DNA of 41,162 nt, taken from assembly GCA_021158105.1 (NCBI GenBank), contig JAGGVH010000036.1, forward strand, positions 1 through 41,162. The letters run 5' to 3'. Source of the stretch: Microcaldota archaeon. Its GTDB lineage: Archaea; Micrarchaeota; Micrarchaeia; Anstonellales; JAGGVH01. The position numbers and the translations under genes were made by a program. This document shows positions 32,342 through 39,791 of the stretch, in pieces. The notes under the pieces are model-generated. The model was not told the DNA's origin, ran no database searches, and saw nothing but the letters and a program-made list of their open reading frames with translations. Within the stretch, counting starts at the first letter, position 1. Each line of letters begins with the position of its first letter.

Positions 32342-32887
32342 ATGATCGGCGAAGAGGTAACTGAAAAGAGAAAGATTTCTTTTGCAGAGGCATTAAACTT
32401 ATTGGAAAAGAGAAAAAAGGTGGGTGCGTTATCATACAGCCAACAGACAAGTTATGATTATTGTAAGAAATTTGTGGCGCTTCCATACGATGAAACGAAT
32501 GAATTGCTGGAAAAATTGTTAAAGTTGTCAGTACCGAGAGATGTTGCGATAAACATTGTTGATGTGTTCCCAAAAAATAAGTTGACACTTAAGGTTATAA
32601 TGGCAAAAAGTGAAAGTGATGTTGATAAAGTTATGGAAATATTGGATGAATACAGAGATAAGTCTAAACAGTATAGGGTAAAGATTAGCAGTGGGCAAGA
32701 CAAAGAAAATGAAGTTAAAAAGGAAAGTAAGAGCAAGAGTAAAAGCAAAAAGGAAGAACCGGACAATGGTGAAAATGAAATTAAAAATGATGAAAATAAA
32801 GAGGGAAAAGAAGGAAAAACTGTAAAGAAAAAAGAAGAAAAAAAAGAGAAAACTAAGGGGAAAGGCAAATCCAAATCTAAAAAATAA
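32342..32887 (+). CDS. rpo4: RNA polymerase subunit Rpo4 (RpoF) with a long charged tail
   Basis: Forms the polymerase stalk with Rpo7. Residues ~1-115 are the normal Rpb4/HRDC-like helical domain: ISFAEALNLLEKRKK, LSYSQQTSYDYCKKF, LLEKLLKLSVPRDVAINI and VMEILDEY. The last ~65 residues are an added low-complexity tail of Lys, Glu and Ser (KKESKSKSKSKKEE...KGKGKSKSKK), absent from typical archaeal Rpo4 of ~110-120 aa. ATG 32342 follows GAGTGAT; the track's 32327 GTG is upstream of that site. The tail is in frame and ends directly before DUF655, so it is not an obvious frameshift product. Confidence 0.88.
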   Translation: MIGEEVTEKRKISFAEALNLLEKRKKVGALSYSQQTSYDYCKKFVALPYDETNELLEKLLKLSVPRDVAINIVDVFPKNKLTLKVIMAKSESDVDKVMEILDEYRDKSKQYRVKISSGQDKENEVKKESKSKSKSKKEEPDNGENEIKNDENKEGKEGKTVKKKEEKKEKTKGKGKSKSKK

Positions 32888-32899
32888 ATGGTGGTAGTA

Positions 32900-33457
32900 A
32901 TGTTAATGGAGGAGTATGCATACGTTCTTGATTTTCTTCCAGAAGGAAGGCCTATGGATAGAATTAAAGAGCCTATTGCATACGTCATAGGTGCAAATTA
33001 TTTTGCATTGCTTGAGGTTAGTATTAAGCCTAATGTTAATCTTAATCTTAAGGATAAAGTAGTAGTTGGTAAGACTGGCAGGGATGTTGTCCTAAGGATA
33101 AAAAGACGTGTTGGGTATAATGATTTGACATCAACTGCTAAGAGTATCCTTGAGGAGCTCATACCCACAATTGTTAAGAATAATGAAAAGAAGTTTGTTG
33201 AGTTTATGAACAGGTGTGGTTCTATAACACTTCGTCAGCATCAGTTGGAACTACTGCCTGGGATTGGGCGAAAACATATGAAAGAGATATTAGAAGAGAG
33301 GGATAAAAAGCCGTTTGAGTCTTTTGACGACATGAAAAAAAGATTATCTTTATTCCCAGACCCAATCCAGATGTTTTCAAACAGAATTTTAATGGAACTG
33401 AAAGGCGAGGATAAATATTTTCTATTTGTTAAGCCTTACAGAAAAGAAGAAAAATAA
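32900..33457 (+). CDS. DUF655 family protein (OB-like plus helix-hairpin-helix)
   Basis: Conserved archaeal protein, probably nucleic-acid binding, function not established. The N-terminal part YAYVLDFLPEGRP to VVVGKTGRDVVLRIKRRVGY is an OB-like barrel. Residues ~110-155 hold a helix-hairpin-helix, LELLPGIGRKHMKEILEERD, followed by FESFDDMKKRL. At 185 aa the length is standard. ATG 32900 follows GGTGG; 32888 and 32906 are alternatives. In many archaea the next gene is ksgA; here an orphan cassette lies between. Confidence 0.87.
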   Translation: MLMEEYAYVLDFLPEGRPMDRIKEPIAYVIGANYFALLEVSIKPNVNLNLKDKVVVGKTGRDVVLRIKRRVGYNDLTSTAKSILEELIPTIVKNNEKKFVEFMNRCGSITLRQHQLELLPGIGRKHMKEILEERDKKPFESFDDMKKRLSLFPDPIQMFSNRILMELKGEDKYFLFVKPYRKEEK

Positions 33458-33473
33458 AAACATTCGAGCTCAC

Positions 33474-33496
33474 CTTTTTAAACTTTTTGCAACATA
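33474..33496 (+). promoter_or_regulatory. Shared promoter element, copy 1
   Basis: CTTTTTAAACTTTTTGCAACATA contains a TATA-like core plus a downstream TTTTGCAACATA block. A near-identical copy precedes the 34035 gene. It lies about 36 bases (core centre) before ATG 33515. Confidence 0.6.
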
Positions 33497-33514
33497 TTTA
33501 TATGTAGTGGTAAT

Positions 33515-33919
33515 ATGGTTTCTAAAAATGTTAAAAATATCAAAAGAATTGTTTATAGCGAACTTGTAAATATTAGGTACATAAAACCAATTAACATAGG
33601 AAACGGTAAAAAAATTATTGAGGTTAATGGGAAATTATATAGGCCATTATTAGTTGTGCCTAAAGAGATTTTTATTAAAGGTGAAACATTAACTCCTAGT
33701 AAGTTGAAACAAATAGCCAAAAGTAAAAGCATAATTAAAACTTTAGAATTTTTTGGTTTTCCTAATAATGATACATATTCTTTAGTACAAATACATGATA
33801 AAATAAAAGCAGGAGAGGCAAGTTTCTTTGAAGTTTCGTTTGATAACATACCTTTTTTTGTATTTGTTGAACCTGCAGATGTGCAATCTGTTAATGAGTT
33901 TTATAATCATAAAATTTAG
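33515..33919 (+). CDS. Hypothetical protein, 134 aa (orphan cassette gene 1)
   Basis: No family recognised. It is a small basic, soluble protein with an N-terminal beta-rich half (RIVYSELVNIRYIKPINIGN; KIIEVNGKLYRPLLVVPKEI), a helical middle (LTPSKLKQIAKSKSIIKTLE) and a beta-rich end (FFEVSFDNIPFFVFVEPADV). GTGGT precedes ATG 33515, and upstream is a promoter element almost identical to that of the next gene, so the two are likely expressed under the same conditions. It is the first gene of the segment that separates DUF655 from ksgA. No signal peptide. Confidence 0.65.
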   Translation: MVSKNVKNIKRIVYSELVNIRYIKPINIGNGKKIIEVNGKLYRPLLVVPKEIFIKGETLTPSKLKQIAKSKSIIKTLEFFGFPNNDTYSLVQIHDKIKAGEASFFEVSFDNIPFFVFVEPADVQSVNEFYNHKI

Positions 33920-33976
33920 TTTTTACAAAAGAATTTGTAGTTATATTTTCCGGATAAAAAGCCCAACTATCCGACA

Positions 33977-34000
33977 CTTTTTTAAACCTTTTGCAACATA
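33977..34000 (+). promoter_or_regulatory. Shared promoter element, copy 2
   Basis: CTTTTTTAAACCTTTTGCAACATA differs from copy 1 by one inserted T and one substitution. The flanks are unrelated, so the match is not from a long duplication. It lies about 50 bases before ATG 34035, allowing a leader that contains the GGTGGGG site. Confidence 0.6.
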
Positions 34001-34034
34001 ATATATATTGTTAATGTTATCTGATGGTGGGGAT

Positions 34035-35882
34035 ATGAAAATTAAAAAGGCTATAGGGATTGGTTTTTTAATTGCAGGTGTGAGCACTGCTTTTTCAGCA
34101 ACACCTCTAGAACATGCTGAAAACCCGATTAAAAACCAACTTACACAAAAACCATTAATTTCTACAATAGATACGATGAACAAAAAGATTGTTGATGATA
34201 TGCCCAGTCAAGGCATTATACCTAAAGAAGATGAAATATTCTATCTTGGAACATTGTTTGTTAATGAACTTAAGAATGTTGCTCCGTCCCAGAAGAGTAT
34301 GGTTGATTCTTTGTTTGATGATGCAATCAGTGAATTAGAAAATATAAATTCAATACGTGCATGGTTTAATATAATAGAATTGGGAATGTTATATTCTGCT
34401 ACAGTTAATTCTGGATTGGGTGACAGGTCTGGTGAATTAAGAGAGGTAAAAGTTCTGCAGACTTCTTTAAAATATATTGATAAGCTTATAGATATTGAGA
34501 ATAATGGTGATGTGAAGCAGAAGAATGAATTAAAAAACATAAACACTATAGGTATTAGCCTTAGAGAAACGAAAGATATAATTGTTGATAGGATTTATCA
34601 ACTTAATGTTTTTGCGTCAAGAGATTTTAATGATGCATTAAAATATCTTAATCATTTTAATGACAGGCCTTATAGACAATCAAAAGTTTTGCTTAATCTT
34701 TTTCTTACTCTCAACCCTGAATTTTATGATGATATTGATTCTTTATTCGATGTTAATTTAACTAAGTTAGAAGATGAAAATACACGTTCTAGTTATGAAA
34801 AGGCTCTTGAACTTGTTACAAGATACAATAAAGCAGTTGCCATAGATGGCAGACCTGTTAATAGAACATACCAACGAATTATTAGAGTTACTGAGAGGGG
34901 TATTAATTATATTGATAATATAATTAACATTATAAAAGTGGATAGTACAATAAGTAAAAATGAAAAGGAGGAAAAAATAAATAATTTGCTAAATCTAAAA
35001 AAAGGATTGATTGAGTATAAAAATGATCTTCAAAATGAAACTTCAGAATCTTATAAGTCTGTTTATGGTAAAATATATAGTTCTGATGATGCGCACACAA
35101 GAGTTTTTAATATCGTTTCTGATTATTTAATTCTTCCAACATCAGAATACAATAAGCTTGATTCTTTGTTTGATGATGCAATAGAAAAATTAATTGATGA
35201 TGGCAGATATGATGTTGCTGTTGGTGATTTTAATCATTACCTTACAAAATTATCATGGTTGTTGCCACCAGAAAGGTTTATTGATTCATTTAGTAGCTTG
35301 ATTAATGGTTTAAAAAGCAGGTTTGATTCTCTTGAAAATCCAAAGGAGAAAAGCAAGTTTATTGATGTAATAAAAAATTCTGTGATGGATTTAAAGGAAA
35401 CACTGCTTTCGAAGTTAAAGAATGGAAGCGGTGAAGTTATCGATGAGGTGAATAATGTAGATTTGTCATGGTTAGAACAGCAAGAATTCTTGCCGCGGTT
35501 GAAAACAAGTGATATGTTCTGGAAAGTTTCTAAGGTAGAAGACCCAGAATTTGATTTCAGTATCCAAATGTATCTCGATTCTTATCAGGATAATGGCCCG
35601 GTTGTTGATACGATTATAATAAGCAAAATTGATTCATTATCCAATTCTCCTGACATAGATACTTTGCTTTATTCATTACAATGCCTGGTTCATCATTATG
35701 CAATAAATAAGGAATACTGGAATAGTGAAGAGAGTATGAAACTGTTAATACTTAATAAAGCATTGGGATTGTGTGATAAAATTCTTAAGTTTCAACTTAA
35801 TGATACAGAAACAATTAAAAAGGTTGAAGATATAAAAGTTAAAATTGAAAATGAAATAAAAAACATAAATATGGGTGATTAA
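34035..35882 (+). CDS. Exported helical-repeat protein, 615 aa (orphan cassette gene 2)
   Basis: No family recognised. Residues 1-22 (MKIKKAIGIGFLIAGVSTAF, then SA) form a Sec signal peptide and no other membrane segment is evident, so it should be secreted or periplasm-like. The mature part is helical and contains four spaced copies of an iDSLFDdai-type motif: VDSLFDDAISEL near residue 89, IDSLFDVNLTKL near 234, LDSLFDDAIEKL near 374 and the weak IDSLSNSPDI near 531. This suggests four ~145-residue units. At least four sequons are present (NLT, NRT, NET, NDT). GGTGGGGAT precedes ATG 34035. Its stop overlaps the next gene's binding site, so the two are coupled. Confidence 0.7.
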   Translation: MKIKKAIGIGFLIAGVSTAFSATPLEHAENPIKNQLTQKPLISTIDTMNKKIVDDMPSQGIIPKEDEIFYLGTLFVNELKNVAPSQKSMVDSLFDDAISELENINSIRAWFNIIELGMLYSATVNSGLGDRSGELREVKVLQTSLKYIDKLIDIENNGDVKQKNELKNINTIGISLRETKDIIVDRIYQLNVFASRDFNDALKYLNHFNDRPYRQSKVLLNLFLTLNPEFYDDIDSLFDVNLTKLEDENTRSSYEKALELVTRYNKAVAIDGRPVNRTYQRIIRVTERGINYIDNIINIIKVDSTISKNEKEEKINNLLNLKKGLIEYKNDLQNETSESYKSVYGKIYSSDDAHTRVFNIVSDYLILPTSEYNKLDSLFDDAIEKLIDDGRYDVAVGDFNHYLTKLSWLLPPERFIDSFSSLINGLKSRFDSLENPKEKSKFIDVIKNSVMDLKETLLSKLKNGSGEVIDEVNNVDLSWLEQQEFLPRLKTSDMFWKVSKVEDPEFDFSIQMYLDSYQDNGPVVDTIIISKIDSLSNSPDIDTLLYSLQCLVHHYAINKEYWNSEESMKLLILNKALGLCDKILKFQLNDTETIKKVEDIKVKIENEIKNINMGD

Positions 35883-35883
35883 A

Positions 35884-37062
35884 ATGCCGCGAACTGTGGA
35901 GGATAGCACAAGAATTATGAAGGAAGATTCTGATGTGATCGAAATAAAAAGGTTTATGGAAGGCAGGGATTATGATAGAATGCTTGAAAAGCTAAAATCA
36001 TTAAATAATGTTTATGTTAATTCACCGACTAAAGCAAAAATCATTGCTATGTATGCCCGAACCCTTGCATCATTATTAATGGATGCTAAAAAATATGAAG
36101 AGGCAATAAATCTGTATAAGGAAGTTGTGCAGTTATACCCACCAGATAAGACAAATGCATCAAAGAATATTGCACAATGTTATGAAAATCTTGCAGATAA
36201 AGAAAAGAACCTTGAAAAAAAGATAGGTTTATTAAAAAAGGCGAGAATGGCATGGGAGGATGCAAGGTTTGGATTGAAAAATGTAAAATATTCTCTTGTT
36301 TCAAAAGATGAAATTGATAATAATATCGAAAGGTTGACAGTTGATTTGGCAGATGTGTATGTAAAAGTTGCAAATGATATTTTTAATGATGCGCGTTCGT
36401 CTGCTGAAGAGGATAAACATGCAAAATTGTATATAAAAAATGCAATTAGGGAATATGCTAATGCAGGAAGATATGACAAGGTTAAAGAGATTATAAATAA
36501 TATGAATACTTATACTTCAGTTCCTATTATGGAAACACTTAATTATCTTATGCAGTTTAAAGGAAAAGATAAATTGGTTTCAGCTGTTGCGAACGATTTA
36601 GCTGATGTTGCAAAGAAGTTTTATAATTCTGATAAAACATTTAGTGATGAATATAATAAGTTTGTTAAGCAAGTTACTAATGAGAATGATAAAAAGATGT
36701 TAAATGATGTTATAGTGGCGTCTGGAAGAACAAAAGAGGATGATTATATTGATGAAGTTAATAAATATAAAAATGGTCCGCTTGACAAAGAGATTGATGC
36801 AAGACTGAAATGGGCTGCCTATAGGATATATAATGGATATGAGTATGCATATGTTAGTATAACTGTTAATCCTTTAACTAAACGGGAAGATGCATATTCA
36901 GGTGGTAAGCTTAATAAGAAGATTGAAGCAGCATTAGGAGCAGTTTCTGATGTTGCGTTTGATCAGGAAATTAAAAAGAAAATAAAAAATGGGGAAATAA
37001 AAAATGACGTAGAAATATATAACTTATTAAAGAAGAGGTATACAGGACATCTTAATGAGTAA
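35884..37062 (+). CDS. TPR-like helical protein, 392 aa (orphan cassette gene 3)
   Basis: Not recognised beyond TPR-like repeats. Residues ~45-125 hold two or three helical pairs (AMYARTLASLLMDAKKYEEA, INLYKEVVQLYPPDKTN, ASKNIAQCYENLADKEKN). More helical pairs run to about residue 260 (LADVYVKVANDIFNDARS, NAIREYANAGRYDKVKEII). The C-terminal ~130 residues differ and include DARLKWAAYRIYNGYEYAYV. No signal peptide, so it is probably cytoplasmic, unlike its exported partner. GGTGATTAAA, spanning the upstream stop, precedes ATG 35884. A scaffold role with the partner is plausible but only inferred. Confidence 0.65.
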   Translation: MPRTVEDSTRIMKEDSDVIEIKRFMEGRDYDRMLEKLKSLNNVYVNSPTKAKIIAMYARTLASLLMDAKKYEEAINLYKEVVQLYPPDKTNASKNIAQCYENLADKEKNLEKKIGLLKKARMAWEDARFGLKNVKYSLVSKDEIDNNIERLTVDLADVYVKVANDIFNDARSSAEEDKHAKLYIKNAIREYANAGRYDKVKEIINNMNTYTSVPIMETLNYLMQFKGKDKLVSAVANDLADVAKKFYNSDKTFSDEYNKFVKQVTNENDKKMLNDVIVASGRTKEDDYIDEVNKYKNGPLDKEIDARLKWAAYRIYNGYEYAYVSITVNPLTKREDAYSGGKLNKKIEAALGAVSDVAFDQEIKKKIKNGEIKNDVEIYNLLKKRYTGHLNE

Positions 37063-37103
37063 TTAATAATTGTACATTCAGCTATTTTCCCAACCAAAAG
37101 AAC

Positions 37104-37111
37104 TATAAAAA
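37104..37111 (+). promoter_or_regulatory. TATA-like box for ksgA
   Basis: TATAAAAA is centred about 26 nt before ATG 37134 with no ribosome binding site following, so the transcript is probably leaderless. It shows ksgA has its own promoter after the orphan cassette. Confidence 0.5.
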
Positions 37112-37133
37112 CACCAGCTTATAAATTTTATTT

Positions 37134-37913
37134 ATGTTAAAAAAGAAAAGGTTTGGCCAGGTGTTTGCTACTGATAACTTGATCACTATAATTATGAGCA
37201 CTGTTTGTAAGTATGCATCATTTGATGGTAAATATGTATTAGAGATAGGTCCGGGAGAAGGTAAGTTTACAGAGAAGATTTTAGAGTGTAACCCGCATAA
37301 ACTCATTGCTGTTGAAAAGGATTTTGAGTGTGTACAATTTTTAAGGAACCGGTTTGCAGAGTATGATAATTTTGAGTGTGTTAAATGTGATATTTTAGAG
37401 TATGAGCCGCCAAAGATTGATATTGTTATAGGCAATATCCCGTATTACATTTCATCAGACCTTTTAGTGCATATGAGAACATGGGATTTTAAAGTGGCGT
37501 TTATAATGCTTCAGAAAGAGTTTGCACATCGTTTGATTGAAAAGCCGGGAAATAAAAAGTATTCACGATTGACAGCTACAGCACAGTATCATTATAACAT
37601 CAGAGTTTTAAAAAATGTATCGCGCGGACTGTTTACACCAGTGCCGCGTGTGGATTCGTCGCTTGTCATGTTTGAGAAGAAGAAGGTTGTGCCGTTGACA
37701 GAATGTGAAGATAACATTCTTAATATGCTTTTTGTTCATAAGAAGAATACTCTTGCAAATGCGATAAAGTATGCATTGTCAAATGATAAGGAGATTAAAA
37801 AGCTGAGCAGGATTTTTGTAGAATTGTATGGTGAAAGTATCTTGGATAAGCATATGTTTAAAATTGATGGTGGGAAAATAATAAAAGGCTGTAAGGTGTT
37901 TTGTAAAAGTTGA
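37134..37913 (+). CDS. ksgA: KsgA/Dim1 rRNA adenine dimethyltransferase
   Basis: Dimethylates the two adjacent adenines in the 3'-terminal helix of 16S rRNA. SAM-binding motif I is YVLEIGPGEGKFTEKIL (~residues 34-50), the acidic motif is AVEKDFECV, and the catalytic motif IV is IGNIPYYISSDLL. The substrate-binding end holds FTPVPRVDSSLVMFEKK. The length of 259 aa is typical for archaea. In many archaea it follows DUF655 directly; here about 3.7 kb intervenes. The AspRS gene follows after 19 bases. Confidence 0.93.
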   Translation: MLKKKRFGQVFATDNLITIIMSTVCKYASFDGKYVLEIGPGEGKFTEKILECNPHKLIAVEKDFECVQFLRNRFAEYDNFECVKCDILEYEPPKIDIVIGNIPYYISSDLLVHMRTWDFKVAFIMLQKEFAHRLIEKPGNKKYSRLTATAQYHYNIRVLKNVSRGLFTPVPRVDSSLVMFEKKKVVPLTECEDNILNMLFVHKKNTLANAIKYALSNDKEIKKLSRIFVELYGESILDKHMFKIDGGKIIKGCKVFCKS

Positions 37914-37932
37914 CATTGTTTGTGGTGGTATT

Positions 37933-39669
37933 ATGATGAGAACTCATACGTGTGGCGAACTGAGAGAGAATGATGAAGGTAAGATTGTTGTCCTTTCTGG
38001 ATGGATAAAAAGAATTCGGGAGTATAGCAAGATTGTGTTTATTGATTTATGGGACAGGTATGGTATGACACAAGTTGTTATTGATAAGACATTGATTGGT
38101 GATAAAAAGATAAAAAAAGAATCTGTTGTCCAGGTTAAAGGGAAGGTTAGATTGCGAGAATCACCGAACCCCAACATTAAAACCGGCAAGATTGAGGTTG
38201 ATGCAGAGGAATTCAATGTGTTGTCTTTATCAGAACAGTTGCCCATGGAGATTGGTGATCCTAATAATACTGATTATACTAGGTTGAAGTATAGGTTTCT
38301 TGACATGCGCAGGGATGAGATGCAGTATAACATTTATATGAGGTATAAGATAACTCATGAAATCAGTAAATATTTTGATTCTCAGAATTTTATTGCGGTT
38401 GAAACTCCCATACTTGCCAAGTCAACACCTGAAGGTGCAAGAGACTACCTTGTTCCTTCAAGGATAAATAAGGGCAAGTTTTATGCGCTTCCTCAAAGTC
38501 CGCAGTTGTTTAAGCAGTTGTTGATGGTGGCAGGGTTTGACAGGTATTATCAAGTCGCAAGATGTTTTAGGGATGAGGACCTTAGGGCTGACAGGCAACC
38601 AGAGTTTACCCAGATTGACATGGAAATGAGTTTTGTTGACGAAGAGGATATAATGGCAATAGTTGAAGGTATGATGAAGCACGTTTTTAAGAATGTTTTA
38701 AACATTGAGATAGATACGCCTTTTAAACGAATGACGTATGATGATGCGATGTCATTGTACGGTAGTGATAAGCCTGACTTGAGGTATGACCTCAAACTTA
38801 ATGATATTACTGAGATATGTAAAGGTTCGTCGTTTAAAGTGTTATCCGATGCAGAGATGGTGAAATGTATCCATCTTCCTGTTAACGTTAGGGATGTGGT
38901 TTTCAGCAGGAAGGACATTGATAAGTTTGCAGAAGAGATTAAGCCGTTCGGGGCTAAAGGGGTCATATATCTTAGGTTTGGTCATGAAGGATTAGAAGGC
39001 CCCATGGCCAAACACATTGAGGACAGTACAAAAGACAAACTGATAAGTAAGTTTGACATGCAAAAAGGCGATTCTTTATTTATTATTTCGGGTGATAAAA
39101 AGGTTGTTGAACGGTCGCTTGGAGAACTTCGTAGGAGACTTGCGAGTCATCTCAATCTTGCTGATGATGACAAGTTTGAGTTTGTATGGATTGTTGATTT
39201 TCCGATGTTTGAGTATAATGATGATGAGAAGAGGTATGTGGCAGTGCACCACCCCTTTACACAACCTAAGATTAAAGATTATGATGAGTTGAAGGATAAG
39301 GAGAATTGCAAGGCAAGAGCGTATGACATTGTTTTAAACGGTGAGGAGTTGGGTGGTGGTTCAATCCGTATTAACACAGTTGAAATGCAGGAAAAGGTGT
39401 TTAAGGAGATAGGGCTTGACATGGAAAAAGCAAGACAACGGTTTGGGTTCTTGCTTGACGCGTTCAAGTATGGCGCACCGCCGCATGGTGGGATAGCATT
39501 GGGGCTTGACCGCATGATTGCAATCATGTTAAAGATAAAAGATCATGATATCAGGGAAACGATTGCGTTCCCTAAGATGAAAAATGCTGAAGATCCAATG
39601 TTGGAAGCACCATCCGAGGTTGATAGTGAACAGTTGGACGAGTTGGGGTTGGGATTAAAGTTGAGTTAG
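37933..39669 (+). CDS. aspS: Aspartyl-tRNA synthetase, bacterial type with GAD domain
   Basis: Class II synthetase for tRNA-Asp. It is the ~580-aa bacterial form, not the ~430-aa archaeal one. After the OB anticodon domain (CGELREND...LSGWIKRIREYS) it has the bacterial signatures STPEGARDYLVPSR, GKFYALPQSPQLFKQLLM and RCFRDEDLRADRQPEFTQID (motif 2). Residues ~285-400 are the GAD insertion typical of bacterial AspRS and GatE. Motif 3 is GGIALGLDRMIAIML. GGTGGT precedes ATG 37933. Acquisition from bacteria is the likely origin. Whether it also charges tRNA-Asn cannot be told by eye. Confidence 0.95.
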   Translation: MMRTHTCGELRENDEGKIVVLSGWIKRIREYSKIVFIDLWDRYGMTQVVIDKTLIGDKKIKKESVVQVKGKVRLRESPNPNIKTGKIEVDAEEFNVLSLSEQLPMEIGDPNNTDYTRLKYRFLDMRRDEMQYNIYMRYKITHEISKYFDSQNFIAVETPILAKSTPEGARDYLVPSRINKGKFYALPQSPQLFKQLLMVAGFDRYYQVARCFRDEDLRADRQPEFTQIDMEMSFVDEEDIMAIVEGMMKHVFKNVLNIEIDTPFKRMTYDDAMSLYGSDKPDLRYDLKLNDITEICKGSSFKVLSDAEMVKCIHLPVNVRDVVFSRKDIDKFAEEIKPFGAKGVIYLRFGHEGLEGPMAKHIEDSTKDKLISKFDMQKGDSLFIISGDKKVVERSLGELRRRLASHLNLADDDKFEFVWIVDFPMFEYNDDEKRYVAVHHPFTQPKIKDYDELKDKENCKARAYDIVLNGEELGGGSIRINTVEMQEKVFKEIGLDMEKARQRFGFLLDAFKYGAPPHGGIALGLDRMIAIMLKIKDHDIRETIAFPKMKNAEDPMLEAPSEVDSEQLDELGLGLKLS

Positions 39670-39719
39670 TTTAGAGTTTAAAGTTGGATATTTTATTGTT
39701 TGAAAGTCATTAATAACAT

Positions 39720-39756
39720 CCCTGCTAAATTTGATTTATTTTTTATTTTAGCAGGG
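39720..39756. terminator. 10-bp inverted repeat between aspS and the ATPase gene
   Basis: CCCTGCTAAA (39720-39729) pairs perfectly with TTTAGCAGGG (39747-39756) across a T-rich 17-base loop, 50 bases after the aspS stop. It may end aspS mRNA. It also sits directly before the TATA-like box of the next gene, so an operator or element-end role is possible. Confidence 0.5.
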
Positions 39757-39761
39757 TTAAA

Positions 39762-39769
39762 TTTAAAAG
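39762..39769 (+). promoter_or_regulatory. TATA-like box for the DUF4143 ATPase gene
   Basis: TTTAAAAG is centred about 26 nt before ATG 39792, with no ribosome binding site between, suggesting a leaderless mRNA. Confidence 0.45.
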
Positions 39770-39791
39770 CATTTCTGTTTTTAATTAGTAT

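Noticed and set aside
32458-32988. 176-aa minus-strand ORF rich in Ser/Phe/Leu
   Set aside because: Reverse translation of the lysine-rich tail of Rpo4; low complexity.
38550-38966. 138-aa minus-strand ORF
   Set aside because: Antisense shadow of aspS.
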